DNA of 64,000 bases from JBMOOG01 sp049324535 (GTDB lineage: Bacteria; Pseudomonadota; Alphaproteobacteria; Rhodobacterales; Rhodobacteraceae): assembly GCA_049324535.1 (NCBI GenBank), contig JBMOOG010000010.1, forward strand, positions 62,001 to 126,000, given 5' to 3'. Under the pieces are notes generated by a model. It saw only the letters and a list, made by a program, of their open reading frames with translations, was not told the origin of the DNA and did no database searches. The position numbers and the translations under genes are program-made. Shown piece by piece: positions 1-8,704 of the stretch (its first letter is position 1; each line of letters opens with the position of its first letter).

Positions 1-37
1 TTGGTCTGCACGACCATCAAGACAGGAGACCGAAGTC

Positions 38-391
38 ATGCCCAAAGTGACGGAACTTGCCCAGAAGGCGGCGGACGCCGCGTCCGAGGGGACTGCGCCC
101 TCGGTCGAGGACATCTACGCGCAGATCGCGACCCTGCGGGCGGACATGGCGGCGCTCGGGTCGAGCATTGCCGCGCTTGGAAAGTCGAAGGGCCACGCCG
201 TGGCCGACGCCGCGCGCGAGGATGTCGCGGCCCTGCGCGCCAAGGGCGAAGAGCAGGCGGCCATGCTGGCCGAGCAGGCGCGCGGCCTTGTGGACGATGC
301 CGAGGGCTTCCTGCGCAACCGCCCCGCCGCCGCCCTGGGCATCGCGGTCGGCGCCGGGGTGCTGGTCGGCCTGATCCTGAACAGGCGCTGA
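38..391 (+). CDS. DUF883/ElaB-YqjD-type membrane-anchored protein
   Basis: A 117-residue protein with a long Ala/Glu/Arg-rich helical N-terminal part (about residues 1-90, likely coiled coil) and one C-terminal membrane segment, GIAVGAGVLVGLIL, ending in basic NRR. A helical stalk preceded by an RNRPAAALG motif and followed by a C-terminal anchor is typical of the DUF883/ElaB/YqjD family, whose E. coli members sit in the inner membrane and bind ribosomes in stationary phase. A ribosome-binding site (GGAG, 25-28) precedes the ATG. The next gene starts 6 bases after the stop, so the two are probably co-transcribed. Ribosome binding by this copy is inference only. Confidence 0.75.
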   Translation: MPKVTELAQKAADAASEGTAPSVEDIYAQIATLRADMAALGSSIAALGKSKGHAVADAAREDVAALRAKGEEQAAMLAEQARGLVDDAEGFLRNRPAAALGIAVGAGVLVGLILNRR

Positions 392-397
392 CCGGAG

Positions 398-733
398 ATG
401 GTGCCCGGTCTGGAGGGGGTGAAGCGGGCGGCCCGGCGGGCGGCCCGCAACGCCGTGATCGGCGTCCTTGCCGGCCTGTTCGCGCTGACCGGTGCAGGGT
501 TCGCCACCGCGGCGGCCTTCATCGGCCTCATGCACCTCAACGGCCCGGTCTTTGCGGCGCTGGTTCTGGCGCTGGTCTACGGCGGCCTCGCGGCCATTCT
601 TGCGGCGGCCGTGATCTCGGGAAAGCCCGAGACGCCGCCCGAGCCTGCGCAGACCCCGGTGAACTGGGCGGGACTTGCCCAGGCCTTCGTGATCGGGCTG
701 AACGCCAGCCGGAACCTCCGGCGCCGCGACTAG
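398..733 (+). CDS. Small holin-like (phage holin superfamily) membrane protein
   Basis: A 111-residue protein with a basic N-terminus (KRAARRAARN), two hydrophobic segments at about residues 20-45 and 50-70, and a short polar tail ending in RNLRRRD. Proteins of this shape next to DUF883 genes are usually annotated as phage holin family or DUF1469-like proteins in proteobacteria, but nothing nearby suggests a prophage and a lytic role is unlikely. The start is uncertain: the GGAG at 394-397 touches the ATG at 398, so the GTG at 401 is possible. The stop overlaps the end of the convergent downstream gene by 4 bases. Confidence 0.6.
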   Translation: MVPGLEGVKRAARRAARNAVIGVLAGLFALTGAGFATAAAFIGLMHLNGPVFAALVLALVYGGLAAILAAAVISGKPETPPEPAQTPVNWAGLAQAFVIGLNASRNLRRRD

Positions 734-1596
734 CCCTGCCGGCTGGCGTGACGGGCCCGGATCTTTTCCAGCACCTTCTGGCGCTCGAGTTCCAGGTTCA
801 CCGCGCCGCCCAGCAGCACCACATAGGCCAAGAGGTAGAACCACATCAGCAGGGCGACCACGGCCCCGATCGACCCGTAGATGCGGTTGTAGCTGTTGAA
901 GTTCGCCAGATAGAACGAAAACCCCAGCGACACGCCGGCCCAGAGCACCGAGGCCAGCAGCGATCCGGGCGTGATCCAGGGCGGCCGGACATCGGGGTGG
1001 TTCGGGCCGTAGCGGTAGAAGAGCCCCAGCGTGATCAGGCCGACGATGACCAGAATGCCCAGCGGCAGCAGGGTCAGAGCCGTTCCCGAGATGTGCAGGG
1101 CCGGCAAGTAGGCCAGCACCGTCGGCACGATCACCGCCGCCGCAAGCGCCGCGAACACCAGGGCAAACAGCGCCGCGGTGATGGCGATCGAGGCGAGGAA
1201 TCGCGGCAGGCCCGGCCGATGGGCGCGCGAGTGCAGCGCGTTCAGCCCGTCGATCATCGCGGCGACGGCGTTGTGAACCGAATAGGCGGCGATCAGAAGC
1301 GACAGCGCCGTGGTCCAGCCGATGGTGCTGTGGTCGGCGACCACCATGGCGTGAAGCTGGCTTTCCAGAAGCGCGTAGGCCTCGTCGGGGATGAAGTCGT
1401 GAACGACCGAGAGATAGGCCGGGATCACCTCGGGGCTGGAAAAGTAACCCCAGAGCGCGATCGTCGCCGCCATCCCCGGAAAGATCGCGAACATGGTGTA
1501 GAAGGCCACGCCGGCCGCGATCAGGGCGAGGTTGCGCTCGTCCATCGTCGTCCAGACGGCCAGCAAGAAGGGGGTTGCGATCTTGCCTTTGGACAC
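730..1596 (-). CDS. YihY/BrkB family inner-membrane protein
   Basis: A 288-residue polytopic membrane protein of the YihY (formerly RNase BN/BrkB) family. The N-terminal ERNLALIAAGVAFYTMFAIFP is the family signature, followed by about six membrane segments and a conserved stretch (SLGFSFYLANF then YGSIGAVVALLMWFYL). Length matches the family. The function is not established; the old RNase BN assignment to this family was wrong, and a transport or envelope role is usual speculation. The start is a GTG at 1596 with a weak ribosome-binding site. It converges on the holin-like gene with a 4-base overlap. Confidence 0.85.
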   Translation of the reverse strand: MSKGKIATPFLLAVWTTMDERNLALIAAGVAFYTMFAIFPGMAATIALWGYFSSPEVIPAYLSVVHDFIPDEAYALLESQLHAMVVADHSTIGWTTALSLLIAAYSVHNAVAAMIDGLNALHSRAHRPGLPRFLASIAITAALFALVFAALAAAVIVPTVLAYLPALHISGTALTLLPLGILVIVGLITLGLFYRYGPNHPDVRPPWITPGSLLASVLWAGVSLGFSFYLANFNSYNRIYGSIGAVVALLMWFYLLAYVVLLGGAVNLELERQKVLEKIRARHASRQG

Positions 1597-1915
1597 GCTC
1601 GGTCATCCCTGCCAGTCGGCGCCCCGTAGGCGGCCGCCGCCAAGGTAATCCGGGTCGGGGTCGCGCCACAACCCGAGCGCGGGATCCGGCCGGGCGCCGG
1701 TTCCGGCAGCTGCGGGCGGCGGCCTTCCGTCAGGGGGGCAACCACCGCCCGCAGCCGGACAGGGACCGGCACAGCGACCCTGTCCTCCGGCCGCTGGGTC
1801 AGGGCGGCCGGTGCATGGGAAAACGCCGGGCCGTCGCCGCGGTTCCCGTTCCATTCGCGTTGCAGCGGCCCCGGCATGGCCACACAGTCACCCAAGACCG
1901 ACTCGGAGATCCGCC
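1597..1915. other. 319-base gene-free region with one inverted repeat
   Basis: Intergenic region between the divergent yihY-type gene and the aldo-keto reductase. It carries an inverted repeat, GGACAGGG (1757-1764) with CCCTGTCC (1778-1785), separated by 13 bases, which could form a hairpin. I see no convincing promoter, tRNA or small gene, although both flanking genes must be transcribed outward from here. Confidence 0.4.
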
Positions 1916-2947
1916 ATGACCTACGTTCCCGCCGCCGACCGCTACGACCGCATGATCTATCGCCGCTGCGGGCGGTCCGGGCTGAAGCTGCCGGCGGTGT
2001 CGCTGGGGCTCTGGCACAATTTCGGCGAGGACACGCCCCACGCCACCAAGCGCGCGATCTGCCGGACGGCCTTCGACCTCGGCATCACCCACTTCGACCT
2101 GGCCAACAACTACGGCCCGCCCCCCGGCAGCGCCGAAACCGCCTTCGGCGAGATCCTGCGGACCGATTTCGCCGGGCTGCGCGATCAGCTCATCATCTCG
2201 TCCAAGGCCGGCTACGACATGTGGCCCGGTCCCTACGGCGAATGGGGATCGCGCAAGTATCTGATCGCCTCCTGCGACGCCTCGCTGAAGCGCATGGGGC
2301 TCGACTACGTCGACATCTTCTATTCGCACCGTTTCGACCCCGAGACGCCGCTCGAGGAAACCATGGGCGCGCTCGACCAGATCGTGCGGTCGGGCAAGGC
2401 GCTTTATGTCGGGCTTTCCAGCTACAATTCTGCCCGCACGCGCGAGGCGGTGGCGATCCTGCGCGATCTCGGCACGCCCTGCCTCATCCACCAGCCCAGC
2501 TACAACATGCTGAACCGCTGGATCGAGCGTGACCATCTGCCCGACACTCTCGATGACCTCGGCGTGGGCTCGATCGCTTTCACCCCGCTCGCCCAGGGGA
2601 TGCTGACGGCGAAATACCTGCGCGGCGTGCCCGAGGGCAGCCGGGCCACTCAGGGCAAGAGCCTCGATCCCGGTGCGCTGACGGCGCAGGCGCTGGACAA
2701 GCTGCGCGGGCTCAACGCCATCGCGGAACGGCGCGGGCAGACGCTGGCGCAGATGGCCATTGCCTGGGTGCTGCGCGGCGGGCGGATCACCTCGGCGCTG
2801 ATCGGGGCCTCGAAGCCCGAGCAGGTGGTGGATTGCGCGGGTGCCGTGTCGAATCTGGACTTCACCGCAGCCGAACTGGCCGAGATCGACCGGCTGGCCA
2901 CCGACGAGGCGATCAACCTCTGGGCGCGGTCGTCGGAAGGCGTATGA
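1916..2947 (+). CDS. Aldo-keto reductase, L-glyceraldehyde 3-phosphate reductase type (YghZ-like)
   Basis: A 343-residue cytoplasmic aldo-keto reductase resembling the AKR14/YghZ subfamily, which reduces L-glyceraldehyde 3-phosphate and methylglyoxal-type aldehydes with NADPH. The catalytic tetrad is visible: Asp61 and Tyr66 (DLANNYG), Lys97 (SSKAGYD) and His138 (FYSHRFD). The subfamily hallmark GPPPGSAE follows the tyrosine, and the cofactor-site motif SALIGASKPEQ is near the C-terminus. I chose the ATG at 1916 because a GGAG lies 9 bases upstream (1904-1907) and the protein then starts like its homologues; the frame stays open upstream to 1811. A di-haem peroxidase gene follows after 31 bases. 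The substrate is inferred from family resemblance. Confidence 0.85.
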   Translation: MTYVPAADRYDRMIYRRCGRSGLKLPAVSLGLWHNFGEDTPHATKRAICRTAFDLGITHFDLANNYGPPPGSAETAFGEILRTDFAGLRDQLIISSKAGYDMWPGPYGEWGSRKYLIASCDASLKRMGLDYVDIFYSHRFDPETPLEETMGALDQIVRSGKALYVGLSSYNSARTREAVAILRDLGTPCLIHQPSYNMLNRWIERDHLPDTLDDLGVGSIAFTPLAQGMLTAKYLRGVPEGSRATQGKSLDPGALTAQALDKLRGLNAIAERRGQTLAQMAIAWVLRGGRITSALIGASKPEQVVDCAGAVSNLDFTAAELAEIDRLATDEAINLWARSSEGV

Positions 2948-2978
2948 TCGTCGAGAAAGGCCTGGAGGGAGGACCGGA

Positions 2979-4295
2979 ATGCGTGCCGCCTGGATCGTGC
3001 TGCTTCTGGCCGGGGCGGCGCGCGCCGAGATTCCGGCCCCGGTGACCGACGAGGACTATGCGCCGGTGAACGCGGCCGAGGCCCGGCTCGGCCAGCTTCT
3101 GTTCTACGACCCGATCCTGTCGGGCAACCGCAACATCGCCTGCTCGACCTGCCACCATCCGCGTTTCGCGACCTCGGACGGCCTGTCGCTGGGCATGGGC
3201 GAGGGTGGCCGGGGGCTTGGTCCCGACCGGCGGCCGGATCCCGCTGACATGCCCGAAGAGCGGATCCCCCGCAACTCGCCCGCGCTCTTCAATCTGGGCG
3301 CGCGCGAGTTCACGCGCCTTTTCCACGACGGCCGGATCGAGGCCGATCCGTCGCGCCCCTCGGGCCTGCGCACCCCTCTCGAGGACGAGATGGTGACGGG
3401 CTTTGCCTCGGTGCTGTCGGCGCAGACCATGTTCCCGGTGCTGTCGCCCGACGAGATGGCCGGGCACTACCAGGAGAACGACATCTCGACCGCGGTGCGC
3501 GAGGGGATCATCACCGGCGAGGACGGCGCCTGGGACCGGATTTCGCGCCGGGTGGCGGCGATTCCGCAGTATCAGAGCCTGTTTTCGCAGGTTTACCCCG
3601 ACATCGCGGCCGGGCGGCCCATCGCCTTCACCGACATCTCGAACGCCATCGCCGCCTTCATCGCCTTCGAATGGCGCTCGGACAACGCGCCCTTCGACGC
3701 GATGCTGCGCGGGGGCCCGGCGCTCGCGCCCGAAGCACAGGCGGGCATGGATCTCTTCTATGGCGAGGCCGGCTGTTCGTCCTGCCATTCCGGCAAGTTC
3801 CAGACCGATCAGGCGTTCCACGCGATGGGCGAGCCGCAGCTTGGCCCCGGCAAGGCCGAGCGCTTCGAGACCCATTCGCGCGACCTCGGCCGGATGCGGG
3901 TGTCCAACCGGCCCGAGGACGCCTACGCCTTCCGCACGCCGTCGCTGCGCAATGTCACGGCAACCGGCCCCTGGGGCCACGCCGGGGCGTTCTCGGACCT
4001 CGCGGCCTTCCTGCGCCATCACACGCGCCCCGCTCGCGGGATGCAGGGCTATGACCGGGCGCAGGCGGTGCTGGTGCCGTTCAGCCCGCGCAAGCCCGAC
4101 TGGGCGATCCTCGACACTCCGGCCGAGACCGAGGCCATTGTGGCCGCGGCGGTGCGGCCGACCGCGCCGCCCCCCGACGATGCCGAGATCGCGCAGATCA
4201 TCGCCTTCCTCGAATCCCTGCGCGACCAGGCGGCCATCGACGGCCGGCTCGGTGTGCCGGCGTCGGTGCCGAGCGGGCTGCCGGTGGACCGCTAG
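2979..4295 (+). CDS. Periplasmic di-haem cytochrome c peroxidase (MauG/CcpA family)
   Basis: A 438-residue exported protein with a short signal peptide (cut probably after ARA, residue 16) and two CxxCH haem c sites: CSTCH (Cys55, Cys58, His59) and CSSCH (Cys266, Cys269, His270). This is the arrangement of bacterial di-haem cytochrome c peroxidases and MauG, which reduce hydrogen peroxide or oxidise protein substrates in the periplasm. The conserved peroxidase-family motif RTPSLRNVTATGPWGHAGAF lies C-terminal to the second haem. A strong ribosome-binding site (GGAGGGAGGA, 2964-2973) fixes the start at 2979. It is probably co-transcribed with the aldo-keto reductase and converges on a MarR regulator with a 4-base overlap. 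Which family branch it belongs to cannot be settled by eye. Confidence 0.88.
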   Translation: MRAAWIVLLLAGAARAEIPAPVTDEDYAPVNAAEARLGQLLFYDPILSGNRNIACSTCHHPRFATSDGLSLGMGEGGRGLGPDRRPDPADMPEERIPRNSPALFNLGAREFTRLFHDGRIEADPSRPSGLRTPLEDEMVTGFASVLSAQTMFPVLSPDEMAGHYQENDISTAVREGIITGEDGAWDRISRRVAAIPQYQSLFSQVYPDIAAGRPIAFTDISNAIAAFIAFEWRSDNAPFDAMLRGGPALAPEAQAGMDLFYGEAGCSSCHSGKFQTDQAFHAMGEPQLGPGKAERFETHSRDLGRMRVSNRPEDAYAFRTPSLRNVTATGPWGHAGAFSDLAAFLRHHTRPARGMQGYDRAQAVLVPFSPRKPDWAILDTPAETEAIVAAAVRPTAPPPDDAEIAQIIAFLESLRDQAAIDGRLGVPASVPSGLPVDR

Positions 4296-4756
4296 CGCGG
4301 GTTCTCGTCGTCGAGCCGCGCGCGCAGCTCGCGCAGCACCGGCAGCACGGCGCGGACCCGGTCCGGCCCGATGTCGCGCACGATGTCGGCGATGACCGGC
4401 CCGAAGGCCGCCAGCGCCGCGTCGCGGGCCGCGCGCCCGGCGGGGCTGATCGACACCTTCTTGCGCCGGGCGTCGTCCCAGTCGGGCCGGATGTGGATGT
4501 ATCCGGCCCACTCCAGCTTGGAGAGGGTGTTGCTCATCGCCCCGCGGGTGACGTGGAAGGCTTCGGCCAGCTGCGCCGGGGTCCGCTCCTCGCCGAAATG
4601 GACGAGGTGGTTGAGCACCGAGAAATGCGACAGCTCCATGCCCTTGGGCAGCGACCGCGAGATGCGGTTGCGCGCCAGCTGGTCGGCCATGAACACCTCC
4701 GAAAAGAGGGCTGCGGCCAGCGCGTCGGGTCGGTCGGGCTTGACGGGATCGGTCAT
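4292..4756 (-). CDS. MarR family transcriptional regulator
   Basis: A 154-residue winged-helix regulator. The recognition helix region is ERTPAQLAEAFHVTRGAMSNTLSKLEWAG (about residues 57-85) and the wing carries the hallmark DDARRKKVSIS. Such proteins bind palindromes as dimers and often respond to aromatic or oxidant ligands. The ATG at 4756 overlaps the stop of the upstream amidohydrolase gene (TGATG). A GTG three bases earlier (4759) would give a GTGA overlap instead; the ATG has the better spacing to the GAAGG upstream. As the last gene of the comF-grxC-nitrilase run it may be translationally coupled. Its targets are unknown. Confidence 0.88.
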   Translation of the reverse strand: MTDPVKPDRPDALAAALFSEVFMADQLARNRISRSLPKGMELSHFSVLNHLVHFGEERTPAQLAEAFHVTRGAMSNTLSKLEWAGYIHIRPDWDDARRKKVSISPAGRAARDAALAAFGPVIADIVRDIGPDRVRAVLPVLRELRARLDDENPR

Positions 4757-5586
4757 CACGGCCCTTCGAACGGTCGGTCATGGAACAGCGACGGCACCCG
4801 GCCGCGCGCCCGGGCGACCTCGGCGTGATCGATCTCGGCCAGGGTGAGACCCGGTTCGGTCCCGCCGTCGGCCACGACCTCGCCCCAGGGCGACACCACC
4901 AGGGAATGCCCGTAGGTCCGGCGCGGCCGCCCGTTGTGCAGCCCGTGCGTCCCGGTCTGCGCCGGCGCCAGAACCCAGCATCCGGTCTCGATCGCGCGCG
5001 CGCGCAGCAACACGTGCCAGTGGGCGGCGCCGGTCGTGTCGTTGAACGCGGCGGGCACGGTCAGGATCTCGGCGCCGCCCTGCGCAAGGCGCCGGTAGAG
5101 ATGCGGAAAGCGCAGGTCGTAGCACACGCTCAGCCCCAGCCGCCCGAAGGGCGTATCGGCCACCACCGCGCGCGACCCCGGCCGGTAGGCGGCCGATTCG
5201 CGGTATTGCTCGGTCTCGGACACGTCCACGTCGAACATGTGGATCTTGTCGTAGCGCGCCCGGATCGCGCCATCGGGTCCGACCAGAAACGACCGGTTGG
5301 CAAAGCGGCCGTCGGCCTCGCCCGACAGAAGGCCGAGCGAGCCGATCAGAAGCCAGATGCCCAGATCCGCCGCCTCGGTCCGCAGGGCGGCCAGGGTCGG
5401 ATCCTCCACCTCGGTCCGCAGGACACGCGCCTGATGGGCCCGGTCCGACGACAGGATGTTGGTCACTTCCGGGGTCAGGACAAGGGCCGCGCCGGCCCCG
5501 GCGGCCTCGCGCACCAGCGCGCGCGTCCGCGTCAGGTTCGCCGCGGGATCGGGGCCCGCCGTGATCTGGACCAGGCCGACCCTCAC
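4756..5586 (-). CDS. Carbon-nitrogen hydrolase (nitrilase superfamily, Nit/omega-amidase-like)
   Basis: A 276-residue nitrilase-superfamily amidohydrolase. The catalytic triad is visible: Glu40 (LTPEV), Lys114 (RYDKIHMFD) and Cys155 (SVCYDLRFP). The length and the KIHMFDVDV motif fit the Nit1/Nit2 branch, which includes deaminated-glutathione amidase and omega-amidase. Its place directly behind a glutaredoxin gene suits a glutathione-repair role, though this is inference. It starts with GTG at 5586, and that GTGA overlaps the stop codon of grxC by 4 bases, indicating translational coupling. Confidence 0.9.
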   Translation of the reverse strand: MRVGLVQITAGPDPAANLTRTRALVREAAGAGAALVLTPEVTNILSSDRAHQARVLRTEVEDPTLAALRTEAADLGIWLLIGSLGLLSGEADGRFANRSFLVGPDGAIRARYDKIHMFDVDVSETEQYRESAAYRPGSRAVVADTPFGRLGLSVCYDLRFPHLYRRLAQGGAEILTVPAAFNDTTGAAHWHVLLRARAIETGCWVLAPAQTGTHGLHNGRPRRTYGHSLVVSPWGEVVADGGTEPGLTLAEIDHAEVARARGRVPSLFHDRPFEGP

Positions 5587-5846
5587 GCCGCCCCCTTCAG
5601 AAGCGCGTCGAGCTTGCCCGCGCGGTCCAGCGCGTGAATGTCGTCCGATCCGCCCACCGGCACCCCGTCGATGAAGATCTGCGGCACGGTGTAGCGGCCA
5701 CGGGCGCGGTCCATCATCTGGCGCCGGGCCTCGGGGTTCCCGGAAACATCGGTTTCTTCGAAAGCAACGCCTTTCGCGGCCAGAAGCCGCTTTGCCGCGA
5801 TGCAGTAGGGGCACCAGGGGGTGGTGTAGATCTCGACGCGCGCCAT
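5583..5846 (-). CDS. grxC: Glutaredoxin 3
   Basis: An 87-residue glutaredoxin with the redox-active CPYC motif (Cys12, Cys15), the cis-proline motif TVPQIFI and the glutathione-binding GGSDDI. It reduces disulfides and glutathionylated proteins in the cytoplasm using glutathione. It starts 37 bases after the comF stop in the same direction, and its stop overlaps the GTG of the downstream amidohydrolase. Length and motifs match the bacterial GrxC class exactly. Confidence 0.96.
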   Translation of the reverse strand: MARVEIYTTPWCPYCIAAKRLLAAKGVAFEETDVSGNPEARRQMMDRARGRYTVPQIFIDGVPVGGSDDIHALDRAGKLDALLKGAA

Positions 5847-5883
5847 GGGTCTTTCCGTAGAAGCTGGCGCAGACTAGCGGCAA

Positions 5884-6606
5884 TCAGGCGTCCTTCGCAA
5901 CGCGCGCAAGCACCACTGTGGCAACGGGTCCCGACCCGGCGGCCAGGCAGGCCTCGGCGCAGGCGGCAAGCGTGGCCCCCGAGGTCATCACGTCATCGAC
6001 CAGCAGCACCGGGCGGCCGCGCAGCCGGGCCGCACGGCGCGGATGCGCCGCGATCGCCTGTGCGAGGTTGCCGAAGCGCGCGTCGCGGTCGCGCCCCTCC
6101 TGCGAAGGGGTCGCACGCCGGCGCACCAGGGCGTCCGGGCAGTGGTCCGCACCAAGAAGCGCAGCCACCGCCGCGGCGAGAAGCGCCGACTGGTTGTAAC
6201 GGCGCGCCAGCAGGCGCCAGCGGTGCAGGGGCACCGGCACCACCAGACTGTCGGGGCGCAGGATGGGCCGCGCCGCCTGCGCCATCCAGCGCGCCGCCGG
6301 GCGCACCAGATCGAGCCGGTCGCCATGCTTGAGCGACAGCACGAATTCGCGTCCCTTGTCCCTGTAGACAAGCGCCGCCCGCCCCCGGTCCCAGGGGCGG
6401 TCCAGCGACAGGCAATCGTCACAGTATTCGGGCCGGTCGCTTTCGCCGCCGGGAAGCGGCGTCCCGCAGCGGTCGCAGACCAGTCCGCCGATGAACGGAG
6501 TCCGGAGCCAGCAATCCGCGCAGAGCGCGAAATCCTCGGCGGTGGGCGCGCCGCAGCCGATGCATTGCGGAGGAAACACCGCCCTCAGAGCCGCTTGCAA
6601 TCCCAC
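5884..6606 (-). CDS. ComF family protein (phosphoribosyltransferase-like)
   Basis: A 240-residue protein with an N-terminal double zinc ribbon (CIGC, CADC, CDRC and CDDC motifs in residues 15-65) and a C-terminal phosphoribosyltransferase fold with the PRPP-loop motif LLVDDVMTSGAT. ComF in naturally competent bacteria supports DNA uptake, probably as a cytoplasmic ATP-binding partner of the ComFA helicase; homologues such as GntX are widespread without a known role. It starts at a GTG (6606) and is divergent from the methyltransferase gene, only 24 bases away. It heads the comF-grxC-nitrilase-marR run. Confidence 0.9.
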   Translation of the reverse strand: MGLQAALRAVFPPQCIGCGAPTAEDFALCADCWLRTPFIGGLVCDRCGTPLPGGESDRPEYCDDCLSLDRPWDRGRAALVYRDKGREFVLSLKHGDRLDLVRPAARWMAQAARPILRPDSLVVPVPLHRWRLLARRYNQSALLAAAVAALLGADHCPDALVRRRATPSQEGRDRDARFGNLAQAIAAHPRRAARLRGRPVLLVDDVMTSGATLAACAEACLAAGSGPVATVVLARVAKDA

Positions 6607-6630
6607 CGCCTGCTCCTATCGTCGCGCGTC

Positions 6631-7476
6631 ATGAACGCAGCCCCGATCCTGACCGACCCGAAGGCCCAGCGCCTGCACCGCGACCGCGCCCGCCGCCACG
6701 GCCCGGTCACGCTGCTGCACGAGCTTGCGGCCGCCGAGATCGAGGAAAGGCTCGCCGAGGTTAACAGAAGGTTTACCGACGTCGCCGTCGTCACCGGGCA
6801 CGCCGATTTCTGGGCGGCGCGGATGCCGGGGGCGCGGATCGTGGCCGACACGCCGGTCCTCGACCTCGCCGAGGGCGCGCAGGATCTGGTGATCCACGCG
6901 CTTGCGCTTCATTGGGCCGACGATCCGGTCGGCCAGCTGATCCAGTGCCGCCGGGCGCTGCGGCCGGACGGGCTGCTGCTGGCGGTCCTGCCGGGCGGTC
7001 GCAGCCTTCAGGAACTGCGCGCCGTCCTGGCCGAGACCGAATCGCGGCTGACGGGCGGGCTGTCCCCCCGGGTGCTGCCGATGGCCGAGATCCGCGATCT
7101 CGGGGCGCTCCTCCAGCGGGCCGGCTTCGCGCTGCCGGTCGCGGATGCCGACTTGCGCGACCTGCATTACCGCGACCTCTTCCATCTTTTGGGCGACCTG
7201 CGCGGCAGCGCCGAGACGAATGCGCTGGCCGCCCGCAGCCGCCGGCCCCTGCCCCGACGCTTCTGGACAGAGGCGGCGGCGACCTACGCGGCGCATTTTG
7301 CCGCACCGGACGCGCGCATACGCGCGACGCTCGAGCTCGTATACCTCACCGGCTGGGCGCCGGGCCCCGGCCAGCAGCAGCCGCTGCGCCCCGGTTCGGC
7401 GCGCCAGCGGCTTGCGGACGCGCTGAAGGTCCGGGAACAACCCCTGCGCGGCCCTGACGCGGGCAGCGGCCTTTGA
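6631..7476 (+). CDS. SAM-dependent methyltransferase (BioC/NDUFAF5-like)
   Basis: A 281-residue class I methyltransferase-like protein. It has the motif order of the BioC/NDUFAF5 group: a post-I acidic segment, DLVIHALALHWADDPVGQL (motif IV region) and an RPDGLLLAVLPGG segment (motif V). The N-terminal RARRHGPVTLLHELAA is shared with alphaproteobacterial relatives of human NDUFAF5, which hydroxylates an arginine of complex I instead of methylating. The glycine-rich motif I is poorly conserved here (VVTGHADFW), so true methyl transfer is doubtful. It is divergent from comF, and the hemH promoter overlaps its stop codon. Confidence 0.75.
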   Translation: MNAAPILTDPKAQRLHRDRARRHGPVTLLHELAAAEIEERLAEVNRRFTDVAVVTGHADFWAARMPGARIVADTPVLDLAEGAQDLVIHALALHWADDPVGQLIQCRRALRPDGLLLAVLPGGRSLQELRAVLAETESRLTGGLSPRVLPMAEIRDLGALLQRAGFALPVADADLRDLHYRDLFHLLGDLRGSAETNALAARSRRPLPRRFWTEAAATYAAHFAAPDARIRATLELVYLTGWAPGPGQQQPLRPGSARQRLADALKVREQPLRGPDAGSGL

Positions 7477-7500
7477 CCGGCGGCCAATTCACGCTATGCG
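7473..7500 (+). promoter_or_regulatory. Candidate hemH promoter
   Basis: TTGACC (7473-7478) and TATGCG (7495-7500) are separated by 16 bases, and the ATG of hemH follows 26 bases after the second box with a good ribosome-binding site (GAAGGA). The first box overlaps the stop codon of the upstream methyltransferase gene. This is a pattern match only. Confidence 0.4.
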
Positions 7501-7525
7501 GACGAGACCCGACGAAGGAACACAC

Positions 7526-8593
7526 ATGCTGGACAACACCGTCAGACCCGGCGAGGGCCGCCTCGCCTTCGCGCCCGCCGACCATCCGCCGGTCAAAGCC
7601 GCCCGGATCGGGGTGCTGGTGGCGAACCTCGGCACGCCGGACGGCTACGGCTACTGGCCGATGCGGCGCTACCTGAACGAGTTCCTGTCGGACAAGCGGG
7701 TGATCGACTATCCGGCGTGGAAGTGGCAGCCGCTTCTGCAGCTCATCATCCTGACCAAGCGCCCCTTCACCTCGGGGCGCAACTACCAGTCGATCTGGAA
7801 CCATGAGGCCGACGAGAGCCCGCTGATGACGCTGACCCGCAAGCAGGTCGCCAAGCTGTCCGCGGCGGTCGCCGGCCGCTACGGCGACGGCGTGATGGTC
7901 GATTTCTGCATGCGCTACGGCAATCCCTCGACCGAGAGCGTGGTGCGGCGGATGGTGGACGCCGGCTGCGAAAAGATCCTGTTCCTGCCGCTTTATCCGC
8001 AATACGCGGGGGCGACCTCGGCCACGGCGAACGACCAGTTCTTCCGGGCGCTGATGAAGGAAAAGCGCCAGCCGGCGGTGCGGACGGTGCCCGAGTATTT
8101 CGACCATCCGCTCTATATCGAGGCGCTGGCCCGGTCGGTCGAGCGGGTCTATCCCACGCCCGACAGCCGCCCCGACGTGCTGGTGGCAAGCTATCACGGC
8201 ATGCCGAAGCGGTATCTGATGGAGGGCGACCCCTACCACTGCCAGTGCCAGAAGACCTCGCGCCTGCTGCGGGAGCGTCTGGGCTGGCCGCCGGAGTCGA
8301 TCGACACCACCTTCCAGTCGGTGTTCGGCACCGAGGAGTGGCTGCGCCCCTACACGGTCGAGCATGTGGCCGAGCTGGCCAGGCAGGGCAAGAAGCGGAT
8401 CGCGGTGATTTCCCCGGCCTTCGCCACCGACTGCATCGAGACGCTCGAGGAGATCAACGGCGAGATCCGCGAAGCCTACGAGCACGCCGGCGGCGAGAGC
8501 TTTACCTACATTCCCTGTCTCAACGACGACGACGCCCACATCACGGCGCTGATGGCGGTGATCGAGACCAACCTGGCCGGCTGGGCGCGCTGA
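7526..8593 (+). CDS. hemH: Ferrochelatase
   Basis: A 355-residue ferrochelatase, the last enzyme of haem synthesis, inserting ferrous iron into protoporphyrin IX at the membrane surface. Family landmarks are VLVANLGTPD near the N-terminus, PLYPQYAGATSATA, the SYHGMPKRY motif with the catalytic histidine (about residue 223), and the late acidic motif ATDCIETLEEI. The ATG at 7526 follows GAAGGA; an upstream in-frame ATG at 7496 lacks such a site. Two other late haem genes, hemJ and hemW, lie elsewhere in the window, so the pathway is not one operon here. Confidence 0.97.
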   Translation: MLDNTVRPGEGRLAFAPADHPPVKAARIGVLVANLGTPDGYGYWPMRRYLNEFLSDKRVIDYPAWKWQPLLQLIILTKRPFTSGRNYQSIWNHEADESPLMTLTRKQVAKLSAAVAGRYGDGVMVDFCMRYGNPSTESVVRRMVDAGCEKILFLPLYPQYAGATSATANDQFFRALMKEKRQPAVRTVPEYFDHPLYIEALARSVERVYPTPDSRPDVLVASYHGMPKRYLMEGDPYHCQCQKTSRLLRERLGWPPESIDTTFQSVFGTEEWLRPYTVEHVAELARQGKKRIAVISPAFATDCIETLEEINGEIREAYEHAGGESFTYIPCLNDDDAHITALMAVIETNLAGWAR

Positions 8594-8644
8594 CGGGAAC
8601 GGCGCGCGCCCGACCGGCGGGCGGCCGGACCGGCGGGCGGCGGG

Positions 8645-8680
8645 CGGAAAAGAGAAAGGCGGTGGCTGGGCCACCGCCTT
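8645..8680 (-). terminator. Intrinsic terminator of the small secreted protein gene
   Basis: A perfect 11-base-pair stem, AAGGCGGTGGC (8656-8666) with GCCACCGCCTT (8670-8680), and a 3-base loop. Read on the minus strand it is followed by a pyrimidine run, TCTCTTTTCC. The T-rich side and position put it 25 bases beyond the stop of the minus-strand gene at 8705. It may also slow plus-strand read-through from hemH. Confidence 0.75.
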
Positions 8681-8704
8681 CCGGTCGGAAACTGGTTCCG
8701 GGTA

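Noticed and set aside
398..733. Prophage or lysis module suggested by the holin-like protein
   Set aside because: No endolysin, integrase or structural gene is nearby; the protein pairs with a DUF883 gene, a common chromosomal arrangement.
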